A stretch of DNA of 64,000 bases from Bombardia bombarda (Eukaryota > Ascomycota > Sordariomycetes > Sordariales > Lasiosphaeriaceae), in contig JAULSR010000005.1 of assembly GCA_030512295.1 (NCBI GenBank), positions 1,984,001 through 2,048,000 on the forward strand, given 5' to 3'. The position numbers were made by a program, and so were the translations under genes. Of this stretch, positions 1-11,300 are shown piece by piece; the first letter of the stretch is position 1; every line of letters begins with the position of its first letter. The notes below the pieces were generated by a model. The model was not told the DNA's origin. It was given only the letters and a program-made list of their open reading frames with translations, and searched no databases.

Positions 1-2079
1 GGCTATTCCATCTCCGGGACCGAATTCGCCGTTCAGTGCTTCTGCGGAAATGCTATTCAGAATGGCGGCGTCGTAACAGCCGACTCGCAGTGCAGCACCG
101 CTTGCGCCGGCAATTCGGCTCAGAAATGCGGTGCAGGTGGTAGAATGAGTATTGTTTCGGACGGCCCACCCCCAGTCTTTCAACCCCCAAAACCACAGAC
201 AGGAGGTCTCGGCTCATGGACCTACCAGGGCTGCGCCATGGACAATATCAACCAACAGCGTACCTTCTTCTGGCAGCTCTTCTTCCCAAACACTATGACG
301 GCGAGTATGTGTCTGAGCAAGTGCGCCGAGTACGGATACCACGCTGCCGGTCTCGAATATGGTGAAGAGTGTTATTGCGGCGACCCAGCCAACATGGCCA
401 GTCATGGAGCTACCTTCCGGCCAGAGTCGGAGTGCAACATTGTCTGCGCAGGCAATGCGTCTGCCATTTGTGGTGGAGGCTCTCGTCTGACAACGTACTT
501 CTGGACCGGCACCCCCTTCTACTCGTGGGACTTCCCACAAGATTGGCATGCTGGCGAGTATAGATTCCTGATAGGTGGTGTTACTATTCCTCTCATGACC
601 ATGGAGTCTATCACTGGCAAGATCAGCTTTCTGTCCAAGTGGGGGACTGGTCCAGGCAACGAGACAGGCGCCTATGAACTCGATCTGACTTTGCTCGACA
701 ACTTCGCTCAAGCTTGGCGTCCACTTCACCTCAGGACCGATGTTTTCTGCGCCGCTGGCTTGATCTTGCCGGACAAGGGAGGACGCCAGCTGACGGTTGG
801 TGGGTGGTCGGGCGATTCTACCTACGGAACTCGTCTATACTGGCCCGACGGCTCACCTGGTGTCTGGGGAACCCACGACTGGCAAGAAAATGTGGACGAG
901 CTCAGTCTCCAGATCGGTCGCTGGTACCCATCTGCCATGATCATGGCCAACGGCTCCATTATGGTCATTGGTGGCGAAGTTGGGTCCAACGCCGCCGCTG
1001 TCCCCTCAATCGAGGTTCTGCCTTATACAGGTCACGCGCCCCTGATTATGGACTGGCTCGCCCGTACTGACCCCAACAATCTGTACCCATTCGTCTGCGT
1101 CCTGCCCACAGGTGGCATCTTTGTTGCCTACTACAACGAAGCCAGAATTCTCAACGAAGTCACCTTTGACACCATCAAGACACTCCCGAACGCCCCTGGC
1201 TCCGTCAACGACCCCACTGCCGGCCGTACATATCCTCTCGAGGGGACTGCTGTTCTCCTCCCGCACAGATACCCTTACACGGACCATCTCGGAATCCTGA
1301 TATGTGGTGGTTCCAACAACGGCGTATCCAACGCCATAGATAACTGCGTATCGACATATCCCGAGGACGCCAACCCGGTCTGGACCATTGAGCGCCTGCC
1401 CTCCTTCCGCGTCATGCCCTGCATGGCCCCTCTCCCCGACGGAACATATCTGATCGCCAACGGCGCCCAGCACGGTGTCGCCGGCTTCGGCCTGGCCACT
1501 AACCCCAACAAGAACGCCCTTCTCTACGACCCGACCAAGCCATACGGCTCCCGCATCACCGTCATGGCCAACACCACCGTCGCGCGCCTGTACCACAGCG
1601 AGGCCATCACGCTCCTCGACGGCCGTGTCCTCATCTCGGGCTCCAATCCCGAGGACGGCGTCAACCCGGAGGAGTACCGTGTCGAGGTGTTCCATCCCCC
1701 GTACCTCCTCAGCGGGCTGCCCAGACCGACCTTCACCATCGCCGACAAGGATTGGAGCTGGGGCCAGAACAACATTGCCTTCACGCTCGGCCACGCGGCG
1801 CAGAACGGCGCCATCACCGTGACTCTGCTGGGGGCGGTGTCGAGCACGCATGGCAACTCGCTGGGCGGCCGCACGCTCATGCCTAATTTCCGGTGCGCGG
1901 GCACCGTCTGCAGCGTAGATGCCCCACCCAACGGCCATGTCAGCCCGCCCGGCTGGTATCAGTTCTTTGTTCTTGATGGCGGGATCCCGGCGGTTGGTGT
2001 GTATGTGCGCATCGGTGGTGACCCGGCCGGGCTGGGGAACTGGCCTAATTTTTCGGACTTTACAGTGCCGGGTGTTTGA
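1..2079 (+). CDS. WSC-domain glyoxal oxidase-like copper radical oxidase (5' end outside window)
   Basis: The frame is open from the first base, so the gene starts upstream; 692 codons are visible. The first about 50 residues end a cysteine-rich WSC domain (CFCG...CAGN...KCG). A complete second WSC domain follows (GSWTYQGC...ECYCGDP...CAGNASAICGGG). The rest is a glyoxal oxidase beta-propeller with the C-terminal DUF1929-type domain. Candidate copper-radical residues are all present by family comparison: the Cys in DVFCAAG, the Tyr in RWYPSA, the Tyr-His pair in ARLYHSEA and the His in SSTHGNS. Such enzymes oxidise aldehydes or alcohols to give H2O2, usually at the cell surface, and WSC domains are thought to bind wall polysaccharide. 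I see no intron and no C-terminal membrane anchor in this part. The signal peptide cannot be judged. Substrate is unknown. Confidence 0.9.
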   Translation, partial: GYSISGTEFAVQCFCGNAIQNGGVVTADSQCSTACAGNSAQKCGAGGRMSIVSDGPPPVFQPPKPQTGGLGSWTYQGCAMDNINQQRTFFWQLFFPNTMTASMCLSKCAEYGYHAAGLEYGEECYCGDPANMASHGATFRPESECNIVCAGNASAICGGGSRLTTYFWTGTPFYSWDFPQDWHAGEYRFLIGGVTIPLMTMESITGKISFLSKWGTGPGNETGAYELDLTLLDNFAQAWRPLHLRTDVFCAAGLILPDKGGRQLTVGGWSGDSTYGTRLYWPDGSPGVWGTHDWQENVDELSLQIGRWYPSAMIMANGSIMVIGGEVGSNAAAVPSIEVLPYTGHAPLIMDWLARTDPNNLYPFVCVLPTGGIFVAYYNEARILNEVTFDTIKTLPNAPGSVNDPTAGRTYPLEGTAVLLPHRYPYTDHLGILICGGSNNGVSNAIDNCVSTYPEDANPVWTIERLPSFRVMPCMAPLPDGTYLIANGAQHGVAGFGLATNPNKNALLYDPTKPYGSRITVMANTTVARLYHSEAITLLDGRVLISGSNPEDGVNPEEYRVEVFHPPYLLSGLPRPTFTIADKDWSWGQNNIAFTLGHAAQNGAITVTLLGAVSSTHGNSLGGRTLMPNFRCAGTVCSVDAPPNGHVSPPGWYQFFVLDGGIPAVGVYVRIGGDPAGLGNWPNFSDFTVPGV

Positions 2080-2849
2080 AGTAGCGCTTGGTCGTTTTTC
2101 TTTCATTCTGTTTTTAATGACATGACCAAGCATGTGAAGTTATATAATGGCTGTTGGTTTTGTTCGGCATTTATATACGTATCTATGGTAATTTTTAGTT
2201 CATAGTGTCTTGTGGCTTGGGTTGTCACGTATACATGGGATTGTGTCTTTGATCAAGGGGTTGCTCAGCATGGAAGAAGTGTTATATAGTTTCTAAGTGG
2301 GGGCGAAATTCGTGAATAATGCATGTTTATTATACATGATCTGAATGTGTATCCAGGTACCTTGTTCTCGTGCATTTGCTGTCCTTGTTGAGTTGCGCGG
2401 CAACCAACCAGCAATGGTAGAGTGGAATAATGAGTATTGTACCAAAACAGTAAAACAGATAGATAGTACTTGCCAAAGCAACGGAACGGCAACACCATAC
2501 AGCAGACACTTTAGGCGGTATGAACGATTGATATTAGCAAAGCTTCTATATTACAGCCAGCATCGAAGGGTATATATCTCGGCTTGGAAACTTGAAGCTC
2601 TCCCTTGCCCGCCATGTGAGCTACAGAACATAGAAGACTGGTAGAACTCCAAGGCTATCAATCGGCCTTGGTGAGCTCTATGGCGTTGTTATACTGGAGG
2701 GGAGGCGGACAAACACAACGGCAGGGCCGTATCCGAAGTACCGCAGGCATTACTAGATGTTTGCTTGTGTATCCCCCGGCCAGCAATGGCCGCCATCAGC
2801 GAGTGCCGCCGTCGCCTTTCTTTTTTATTATGTTTGATTTCTATAGCAT
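2080..2849. other. Convergent intergenic spacer
   Basis: This lies between the 3' ends of the oxidase gene and the HYPK-like gene. Open frames here are short and have no recognisable domain. I take it to be 3' untranslated sequence plus spacer. Confidence 0.5.
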
Positions 2850-3341
2850 TTATGAGGAAGTGACGTAGGCTCTGAGCACCTTGACGGCGTCCCCATCGTG
2901 GGCTTTGAGAAGCTCAGTCGCCTTGATCTTGTTCAACTCGAGCTCGTCTACCTGTTGTGCGCGTACATGCTACGGTCAGAAAACGCAGCCCGCATATCAT
3001 GTCCAATTTTGAAGATCAGCCGGGGGGGGGGGGGGGGGGGAAGAAAAGGGAGGACTTACAAGAAGGGCGACATCCGCAGCGTCGACCTTGACTTTCTTGA
3101 CCTCCTTCTTGCCGGCCTGCTTGACGTCTCCGCCACCTAGGGCGTCCATGGCATTCTTGACGGCCTCGTGGTCGACCTCGCGGGCGGGCGCGGCCTCGTC
3201 ATCGCGGTGGGCGTCGAGCTTGGACAGGGCGGCGGCGGCCTTTCGGTCCTCGGCCGACTTGGCTGTGGAAACGACCTCGTCCTCGACATCGCCCGCGGTC
3301 GCGCCCTCGACTACGGCGGGGGGTTGCCTGTCTTCGGCCAT
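2850..3341 (-). CDS. HYPK-like protein with C-terminal NAC-type UBA domain
   Basis: Two exons, 3341-3060 and 2951-2850, join in phase 0 across a 108-bp intron (GTAAGT...CAACAG) to give 127 residues. The N-terminal two thirds are charged and low in complexity. The last about 40 residues (VDELELNKIKATELLKAHDG, then DAVKVLRAYV) match the UBA domain of HYPK and nascent-chain NAC-alpha proteins. HYPK is known to bind the NatA N-terminal acetyltransferase and ribosomes and to act as a chaperone. The start chosen, MAEDRQ, opens the recognisable protein. A longer in-frame start 102 bases upstream adds only Gln/His/Thr-rich sequence. The intron holds a 19-base C tract on the coding strand. It is divergent from the DAHP synthase gene. 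Confidence 0.85.
3022..3040. repeat. Uninterrupted G19 homopolymer inside the HYPK intron
   Basis: Nineteen G residues in a row on the plus strand, which is C19 in the pre-mRNA, about 20 bases downstream of the donor site. The exact length may be uncertain in the assembly. Confidence 0.9.
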
Positions 3342-3907
3342 GATGATGATGTGATGGTTTATGTTGTGTTGTGTGGTGGGGGTTTGTTGTTGTTGTTCCT
3401 CGGAGGGTCGATCGTTGTTTCGGTGATGGGACGTATGGCGCACTGGAATAGGTAGACTCCGAGATTTGTCTTGGAAATTGATTGGGGGTTTAGATGATGA
3501 TGACGGACGGGGCGGTTCAAAAACTCGGCGCCATACCCGCCCACCGTTGCGCTGAATGCGGGGGGCGGGGCAGCTAAGGTTAGCGGGAACGCGATGATGG
3601 AGGGGTGCCGGGGGTGGTGTGTCTTCAGGGGGCCTAGGTAGTTTTGGCGATTGGCCAATGGTTGGGGTTCGGGGGAAGAAGCTCTTTCACTGCAAGGCAC
3701 ATCCCTCGAGGCCAGCTTTCAATTGAGGACTGCAAAGGTCCAGATACTGTCACGAGTTTCTGCCATCTGTTTAATTCATTGTGGAGCTTGTGTCCAGCTG
3801 TTTGCCTATAAAGTTGCCAGAGTACTTTTGAAAAGTTTGGGACACCAACTTCACGAAAGAATTTGCACCAAAAGAGCAACCAGAAAGCTCACAGCCCAGA
3901 ACTTCAG
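3342..3907. promoter_or_regulatory. Shared upstream region of divergent HYPK-like and DAHP synthase genes
   Basis: These 566 bases separate two start codons pointing away from each other, so both promoters and 5' leaders must lie here. I see no clear TATA box or known operator. Inferred from gene orientation only. Confidence 0.45.
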
Positions 3908-5403
3908 ATGAGCTCTCAGCCAACTGCGTCAGAGTGGACGCCCGACTCGTGGAGGACCAAGCCCATTAAGCAGGGACCCGAGTATCCAGACCAAAAAGCC
4001 CTGTCCAAGTCGCTGTCAGAGCTCAAGCGGCTGCCCCCCATCGTCCATCCTCGAGAGATTCTCAAGCTCAAGGAGCACCTCCGCGATGTGGCACGAGGAG
4101 ACGCCTTCCTCCTCCAGGGCGGCGACTGCGCCGAGCTCTTTGACTACTGCGAGCAGGGCGCTATCGAGTCCAAGATCAAGCTGCTTCTGCAGATGAGCTT
4201 GGTGCTGATCTGGGGTGCCGACAAGCGTGTCGTCCGCATCGGTCGCATGGCCGGCCAGTATGCGAAGCCACGGTCAAGCCCCATGGAGGTGCTTGATGGC
4301 AAGATGGTTCCCTCCTTCAGAGGAGACATCTTGAACGGTTTCCACGCCGACGAGAGAGAGCTCGATCCTGGCAGACTTGTCAAGTACCTCCTTCCCCTTT
4401 CTCTCGACATGGAAATATAAATATAAAATACTGACTGTCTACCAGAGCCTACCACTACTCAGCCGCCACACTCAACTACATCAGGGCATCCCTATCATCA
4501 GGCATCGCCGACCTGCACCGGCCCCTGGACTGGGGCCTCGGCCACGTCCGGGACCCAGCGCTCAAGGCAAAGTACTCGGAAGCCGTAACCTTCCTAACCG
4601 ACATGCTGCGCTTCATGCACACCATCGGCGCCGACAAGACAGAAAAGCTCGACACGGTCGACCTCTTCACCAGCCACGAGGGCCTGCTGCTCGAATACGA
4701 GCAATGCCTCACGCGCCTCCTCGACAACCCCGCCCACTCACCTGCTTCGTCAACAACAACAAACCCCAAGGAGTACTACAACACCTCGGCCCACTTCCTC
4801 TGGATCGGCGACCGCACGCGCCAGATCGACCACGCCCACGTCGAGTTCTTCCGCGGCATCGCCAACCCCATCGGCATCAAGGTCGGCCCCACCACCCCCT
4901 GCGCCGACCTGCTCGCCCTCCTGCGCACGCTCAACCCCTCGCGCGAGGAGGGCAAGATCACGCTCATCACGCGCTACGGCGCCGCCAAAGTCGCCGCCCT
5001 CCTGCCGGGCCACATCCGCGCCGTCGAGGACAGCGAGTACGCGCGCACCGTCGTCTGGCAGTGCGACCCCATGCACGGCAACACGCAGAGCGTCGGGGCA
5101 GGCGGCATCAAGACGCGCGCGTTTAGCGACATCTTCAGCGAGCTGCAGCAGACGCTGCGCATCCACAAGGAGCAGGGGAGCTATCTCGGGGGCGTGCATC
5201 TCGAGCTGACGGGCGATGCGGTGACCGAGTGCTTGGGCGGGAGTGAGGGGCTGGATGAGGATGATTTGTCGACCAACTATACGAGCTTTTGCGACCCGAG
5301 GCTTAATGAGAAGCAGGCGCTGGAGCTGGCGTTTTTGATTGCGGATCATTATAGGTGTGAGAGGAAGGTGTCGCCGTCGCCGCCGGCTTCGGTGGTGATG
5401 TGA
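3908..5403 (+). CDS. aro-8: 3-deoxy-D-arabino-heptulosonate-7-phosphate synthase, class II (plant type)
   Basis: It catalyses the first step of the shikimate pathway, condensing phosphoenolpyruvate with erythrose 4-phosphate to DAHP. Exon 1 is 3908-4383 and exon 2 is 4446-5403. The 62-bp intron (GTACCT...TACCAG) is in phase 2 and restores LVKAYHYSAATLNY. The protein is 477 residues, normal for the class. Family signatures are complete: QGGDCAE, RIGRMAGQYAKPRSSPME, GDRTRQIDHAHVEFFRGI, GIKVGPT, LITRYGA, WQCDPMHGNT, GGVHLELTGDAVTECLGG and YTSFCDPRLNEKQALELAF. They include the PEP-binding Arg/Lys and metal Cys/His/Glu/Asp segments known for class II enzymes. The start MSSQP is the first ATG giving a plausible N-terminus; an upstream in-frame Met adds 15 residues. 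The symbol follows the Neurospora plant-type enzyme and is by analogy. Confidence 0.95.
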
Positions 5404-5921
5404 GTTTGGATCTGAGTGGGTGGATGGGTGTCTGTTGCATCTCTTTTTGGATTTTGTTTTTGGCGTTTTGGCGGTAACATGAAAAGGGGGTAACAAGAGC
5501 GATACTGCACATATAAAATGCATCTGAGGGCGATTATAAGTGTCTGTCTGTCTGCCTGTCTGTCTGTCTGTCTATAGGGGCACAGGTTCAACACCATTTG
5601 GCTGGCTAGCTGCCTACTCACTGTAGTTATATCTTGGCCTATATAATAAATGCATTGGCATACTAGAATAGTTCTAGAGCTGTTTAACTGTATTCAGAGG
5701 AGGTGGTAGGGTTGATAAGGGGCGGAAGCCCGTATAGAAATGAGAGAAATATCATCGATTCCAATTAAACCAGTATCATATCATTCCCTAATGCGCACCC
5801 TCAGTACAGTGCCCTCTCCATCCATTTTCACTTATTGCTAGGTAGTAGTAAAAAGTCTATAGCACCGATTTCTCTCCAAACCCACTCCTCCTCCATCCCC
5901 TCTCCCCTGATACCGCAACCC
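5404..5921. other. Convergent spacer with CTGT microsatellite
   Basis: Sequence between the 3' ends of the DAHP synthase and mutarotase genes. The only structure noticed is a run of TGTC/CTGT tetranucleotides near its start. No coding signal. Confidence 0.5.
5541..5573. repeat. (TGTC)n microsatellite
   Basis: About eight copies of a TGTC tetranucleotide with one interruption, in the 3' flank of the DAHP synthase gene. Confidence 0.8.
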
Positions 5922-7039
5922 TCAATACGAAATATTGATAGTCTGCGCACCGGCAAACGCATCGCCAGGCTCGAGAGTCTGCCAAGTGCTGACGGACCCG
6001 GGCTCGATGCAGAGCATGTTCTTGAAGCCGTCCTTGGGCGCAAAGTCGGCCATGCCGGCCGCCTTGTCAGTCCAGGGGTTCCACACCACCACGTTGGCGA
6101 GGTTGTCGCGCACCACCGTGAAGGTCGTCTTGCCGCTCTCGACGACGGCCACGGGCTCGCTGGCGGAAGCGGGGGTGTAGACGCGGTCTGTCTCTCCTGT
6201 GATGGTGACACCCGCAGACTGGGTCTTGGTCTTGGCCGCGTCGACCTTGTCGACGTAGGCGGCGCCCGAGAGGCCAGTGACTTCGACGGCGGAGATGTCC
6301 TGGGGTGTGATATCAGTCAGTCAAGCTTGTCCTCTTTATCCAAAATCACATTTAACAGCACGGTATATAGAATGTGAGTAACCCACCTTGACGCGCAGAT
6401 ACGTGTGCATCAGCACCTGGCAGTCAAACGGCTTGTCGTCGTCATTGGTCACGACCAGGCTGGTGGTCAGGCTCTCGCGGCTCAGCGTGACGCTGTAGAT
6501 GAGGTTGAAGGCAAAGGGCCACTGGCTGCGGGCGGTGCTGTCGAGCCCGGACGAACTAAGTCCAAAGTCCAACTTGACCGACAGGTCGGCAGCAGCGGCA
6601 GCGGGCGTCGACTCGGACGTCGACTTGCCCAGGAACTCCCACCGCGAGGTGCGCGCGAAGCCGTGCTGCGGCAGCTTGGCCGTTTGCGCATGGTCCGGGG
6701 CGGTGCCAAAGACCTGAAGAGAAGGACATGGGTCAGCGACTTCCAGGAGGAGATGAAGGAGAAGAGAGAGAGATAACTCACGGGAAAGACAAGCGGGACA
6801 CCACCCCTGACGGCCTTTGAGCCGTCCAGCTTGGCCGCGTCACTGAGCCACAACCTCTCGGCGCCGTTCTTGTCCTTCCAGCTGATGATGGTGGCGCCGT
6901 ACAGGAGGACGTCGAGGGTCTCGCCCGTCGGGAGGACGGCCGACACGCGCGAGTTGTCGTCAGAAAAGGTGACCTGGGGCTGCGGCGCCAGACCAGGCGT
7001 GCTGGTCAACGCCGACGGCTTGTTGGCTCTTCCGACCAT
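5922..7039 (-). CDS. Glucose-6-phosphate 1-epimerase (hexose-6-phosphate mutarotase)
   Basis: Three exons, 7039-6782, 6713-6387 and 6299-5922, join in phase 0 across 68-bp and 87-bp introns (GTGAGT...TTCAG and GTGGGT...CCCAG). They give 320 residues, the usual size for the yeast YMR099C family of aldose 1-epimerase fold proteins. These interconvert alpha and beta anomers of hexose 6-phosphates in the cytosol. Landmarks in order: LLYGATIISW, GGVPLVFPVFG, LPQHGFARTSRWEF, the catalytic His segment LMHTYLRV and the Glu segment CIEPGSV. The start MVGRANKPSAL is the only ATG opening the conserved frame. It is convergent with DAHP synthase, with no functional link evident. Confidence 0.93.
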
Positions 7040-8333
7040 CGTGTCTGTCTGTCTGACTTTCTTTCGAGTCGCGGGTGAAGATGCCTATATTCAAGCTAAC
7101 CTAGCGATGTGCTACTATTGTAATACTTGCTGAGATACTGACTGCTTGCTTGCTATCTCAGAGTATTGAGTGCCACGCAAAAGACAAATGAGGGGCAGGC
7201 AATTAAAAAAGGGAAACCGGTAATATGTTTGATGGATGGGAGTGAGATGATGAGGAGGAACGAGCAAAGCAAGCAACCAAAACAAAGCACAGCAGGCAAG
7301 CAAGCAATGTACTGTAATTGCAATACGGGTCAGAAAGAACGGTCGGTTCTCTTGTTGGCCTAAACGATGGATGGTTTGATCCAATTCATGCCATGGCGTG
7401 TGTGTGGAGGGGTAGCAAACAGCGGGGTAATGAGACCGAGCAGAGCTGCCTGCTGTGATATAAGAGGTCGAATAGCTCTCATCACCCCCCTATGTGCGTG
7501 TGCTGGCTCAGCTGCCGTTTGCATAACCTGAAACAATTCCACCTCACCTACCTTAAGGTATGTTGGGGGGGTGACCGAGAGCTGCTATTACTAGTTCAAA
7601 TCCAGCCCAATCAATCACCAGGTGTGTTACCCTCCATGTTTTGTAAATAGTATATTCTGCATCTGCACAGTATCCAGGCTCTACCTACCTACCTAGGTAG
7701 GTATCTTACCTTACTAAAGTAGCTGTCATGTACTTGGATAGACCTAGATTATGGTTGATGATGTAAAGGAAAGGGAAAGATACAGTCCTAGTAATAAAAG
7801 GCGGGGATTGCCCACCCTCACCCCACTCCACCCGACGCACTAACGAGCTATTGTTTCGTAGCAGCGAGATAGACGTCACTTGGTAACAGACAGGTAGCAC
7901 CATTACACGATCAAACCCGACAAAGTTCGCCCCCCCCTTTTGAAACATGGCAAGTGCTTTCAACACGACTTCCGATCTGACGTCTGGTACGAAGTAGTGG
8001 CACCACTAACGTGACATATATTCATAGGTACAGCTATGTCGTTTATATTCGCTTTGTCCACTCAACCCCCTAACCCTCTCCCTTCCTCTGCGAATCGTTT
8101 CCTATCCATCCTTCCCATCCTACCTAGGTATCTTACTTAGTCTGACAATGAATGATGATGTTTTTTTCTTCTCTTCACACGCAAGGCCCACCCTATGCAT
8201 GGCCAAAATGCTTTGACAATAAAACTCCCTGATCCGACATCCATGTGATTCCCCTTTACCCAAATCAAAAGCAAAAAAAAAAAAAAAAGCAAAAAAAAAA
8301 CCTCTTTATACGCCAGGAACCCATGTATACAGT
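7040..8333. other. Intergenic region with clustered TACCTAGGTA-like palindromes
   Basis: Upstream of the mutarotase start and downstream of the RIF1 stop. It contains three copies of a short near-palindromic motif (around 7546-7562, 7681-7714 and 8121-8130) of the type ACCTACCTAGGTAGGTA, and an A-rich run near 8274-8300 just past the RIF1 stop. No gene recognised. Confidence 0.5.
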
Positions 8334-11300
8334 TTATGCTCTCCCACGCTTCTCAGCTTCATAAAGCTCCCGCTTCATATCCATGAACACGTCTTCAATC
8401 TGATATACCTCCTGTCTCGAGAGCCGGACTGAACGCAACTCATCGAGACCACTGCGGAGCATACTCATGAGTTTCTGTACCCGACTTGGCTCCGGCTGAG
8501 GCTCCGGTTGTAGCTCTGGTTGTAGCTTTGGTGCTAGCGCCTCTCCCATTTCAGGCTCCCTCATTTCGACATCATGCGTCGTTCCGTCTTCGGCGACTTC
8601 TACCTCATCTTCCCTCACGTCGTCACATAATGACTCATTGACCACCATCTCAGGCTGATCTATGTCTAGGTGTGCGATACGACTCATGGACTCGAGCGCT
8701 ATCTGAGACTGCACGTCGTGATCATCCGACCGAGAAGCGTCCATTTCCATCTCGATAACATCAGGGTCGGGAGATACAGCTTCCTGTGAGTTCAAATCGC
8801 TCAAGGAGCTCGAGCTTAAGTAATTAGGCGAAGAGATCGGAATTTGCTCCTTGGGCACCTCTTCATTGACTGACACTCCTATTGAAAATATTATTAGTGC
8901 TTGATCAACCAAATGGAGTGAGCCATGCATACCTTCAACAACCAGGGCAGGTTGGCTGTCGGGCACCTGGTCCTTTTCAGTCGTAGAATCATGTTGCTTT
9001 CTCTTCTTGCCGCTGATCTCCTGTGTCTTTGATGATGCTCTCTTCCGCTTCGACCGGCCTCCCTGTGGCGTCGGCTGCGAGCTCGGAATTTGCTCAGCCT
9101 CAGCGATCGATGGATTGGTGGAAGCTGTCGAGCCTTCTCTCCCCTTCCTCAGTGATTCTCGAATGCTGCCCTTTTTGGGACTGTCTTGAACAACAATACA
9201 CTCTAGAGCCAGAACCTTCTCTAGCGGCTTCTCGGGGGACGCGGTAGGAGGTCGATATTCTGAGCGATCGGCTTTACCAGAATCCAATTCAACCACCAGC
9301 CTGAGAAGGCTTCTCTCCTCTCCATCGCTAATGTCAAAGGAGAGATTGTTAGATGGTGTAAATTCGCCATCTCTAGCGGTGAATGCTTTGTTAGGTGGCA
9401 CGATCTTGTCAGCTCCTTTCGGAGAAGATAACAAGGGGCTGCTGGGCGCATCCACAAAGACTTCGTTGTCAGACTTTGGAGACTTTGGCGTCTCTTGAGC
9501 CTGCTCAGTCAAAATGGATCTGGGAGGCGTTGAGGGCGCCTCTGCGGATTGCGGTTCTGGCAGGTCCAATACAGAGACAGGGTTTACATGATTGGAAACG
9601 GCGTTGTCCTTGGTTGTGTTGCTTTCTGTGGGTAACTGTGGCTCTGTCTCTTCCATGACGGCCATGTCCTCATCATGGGGCACAGGGAACTCTTCATCGG
9701 CTTCTGAAGACGCAGCTTCGTCCATTGCATCATCGTCACTAGCTTGCTCAGGTATGGCGGACTGGCGGGTAGGGTTCGGGGATCCAGAGATTGGCGAAGA
9801 AGAGAAATGCCAGTCTTCGAGGAGGCTGTTACTAACTGACCTGGACCGTATCTCAGCTGCCAGGGGATTCCTCCTTGGTTCTGGGGGTGATGAAGGTGGG
9901 TCAGTCATGTCGTGTTCTGGTATAATCACCGTTTGACCGCGACGTGGAGTTGGCGTTGACGAGACAAAGTCGGCAAATCCGGTATCCGGCTCTGGAGTGG
10001 CAGCAGACCTAGCTTTGGGGTTGACTGGCAACAAATCGTCCTCAGACTGCATGGCATCCATTGCGTCCTTGGATATAACACCTGGGCTTGATTGTATACC
10101 GGGGAAAAGACCAGCGGCTTCTTTCTGTCGTTCTCGGACCTCCTTTTGGCGTTCCGTCAAGACCTGGGACTCCAGGAAACTGGCCTTTGCAGGGGTTGTA
10201 TCGATTGCAGCAAACTGTAACTGTGAGTCATCATGTCTCAGTCGTGGTGTCGTATTGCGAAGACTGATCCTAGCAGACTTCGGTCTGGGAGTGGTGTCAT
10301 GCTGCCGCTTTGTGGGTGGTTTCCGTTTAGCAGAGGCAGGTGAGTTAGCTCGAGACGATGAAGCAGTACGAGGGGCTCCCCTCCGGGTGCTCCTTGTAAA
10401 AGGCATCTTAGGCAAGCTGAAGTCCTCTAAAGAGTCAAGATATAGTGGCTGTTGTGCTTGCTCTCCACTGGAAAACTCTAAGCCTGGCAAGACAATGTCA
10501 ACGTGTGGTTGCAGTTGCACCAGTGCAGCCTTGAGCTTTTCTGGATATTCGAGCTGGTTGACGTCCTCGAAGAGTCTGTTCCACAAGGACACACTAGAGT
10601 TGACGATGTTCCTGTGTGATGAGTTGAGTGTCGCGCAGAAAAGACGCTCCAGAGTTTCGAGCTGCTTCTCTGGGCTTTCTGTATCTGCGATGAGATAAAA
10701 CAGCTTGTCCCACATTTTCTTTGTCGCTGTAAGGGCTGCACTCGTCTGGTTGCCTAGCAGTCGTTTAGAATCTTGCAGCCAAGGAAGGAATCCGTCTTGC
10801 AAGGCAGTCATTGACTTGAAAAATAGCTGGCGATTACACCTGTCGAAAAAACCTCCTACTTCTTTCAGAAGCTTTACAACTGCATTACAGTTGGTAGGAT
10901 CAAAATCTCGGTATGAATATCCTAGCGCTTCGTTTACGGCCTTGTAAAGGTTATCGAACGTGTCGAACGACGACGAGCGAGGGCCGGCAAGAACCGTCCC
11001 CCAAAGTCGTCGTCGAGCTGCGTCCACAGCCTGCCTATCGCGTGGTTGAGTTGCAGCAGACAACAACTCGGTCACACATTTGATGCTGTTTGCAGATGTG
11101 CTACCGGGCTCGAGAAGGGCGAGCTGATCAAGTGTAGCCTTTGCCAGTGGCTCAATCAGAACAATAGCCACTCCAGCATCCCCGGTTTCGTCTCGGGCCC
11201 GTTCAAGAACAGAATAGAAGAGTGACTCCCAATGTTCCCAGGGGAGATTCGGCGTTGATCTGATACCACGCTCCAGAGTTTTGACAATATCGCGGTAGTC

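Noticed and set aside
7590..7606. GTTCAAATCC resembling a tRNA B box
   Set aside because: No acceptor stem, anticodon arm or A box can be placed around it.
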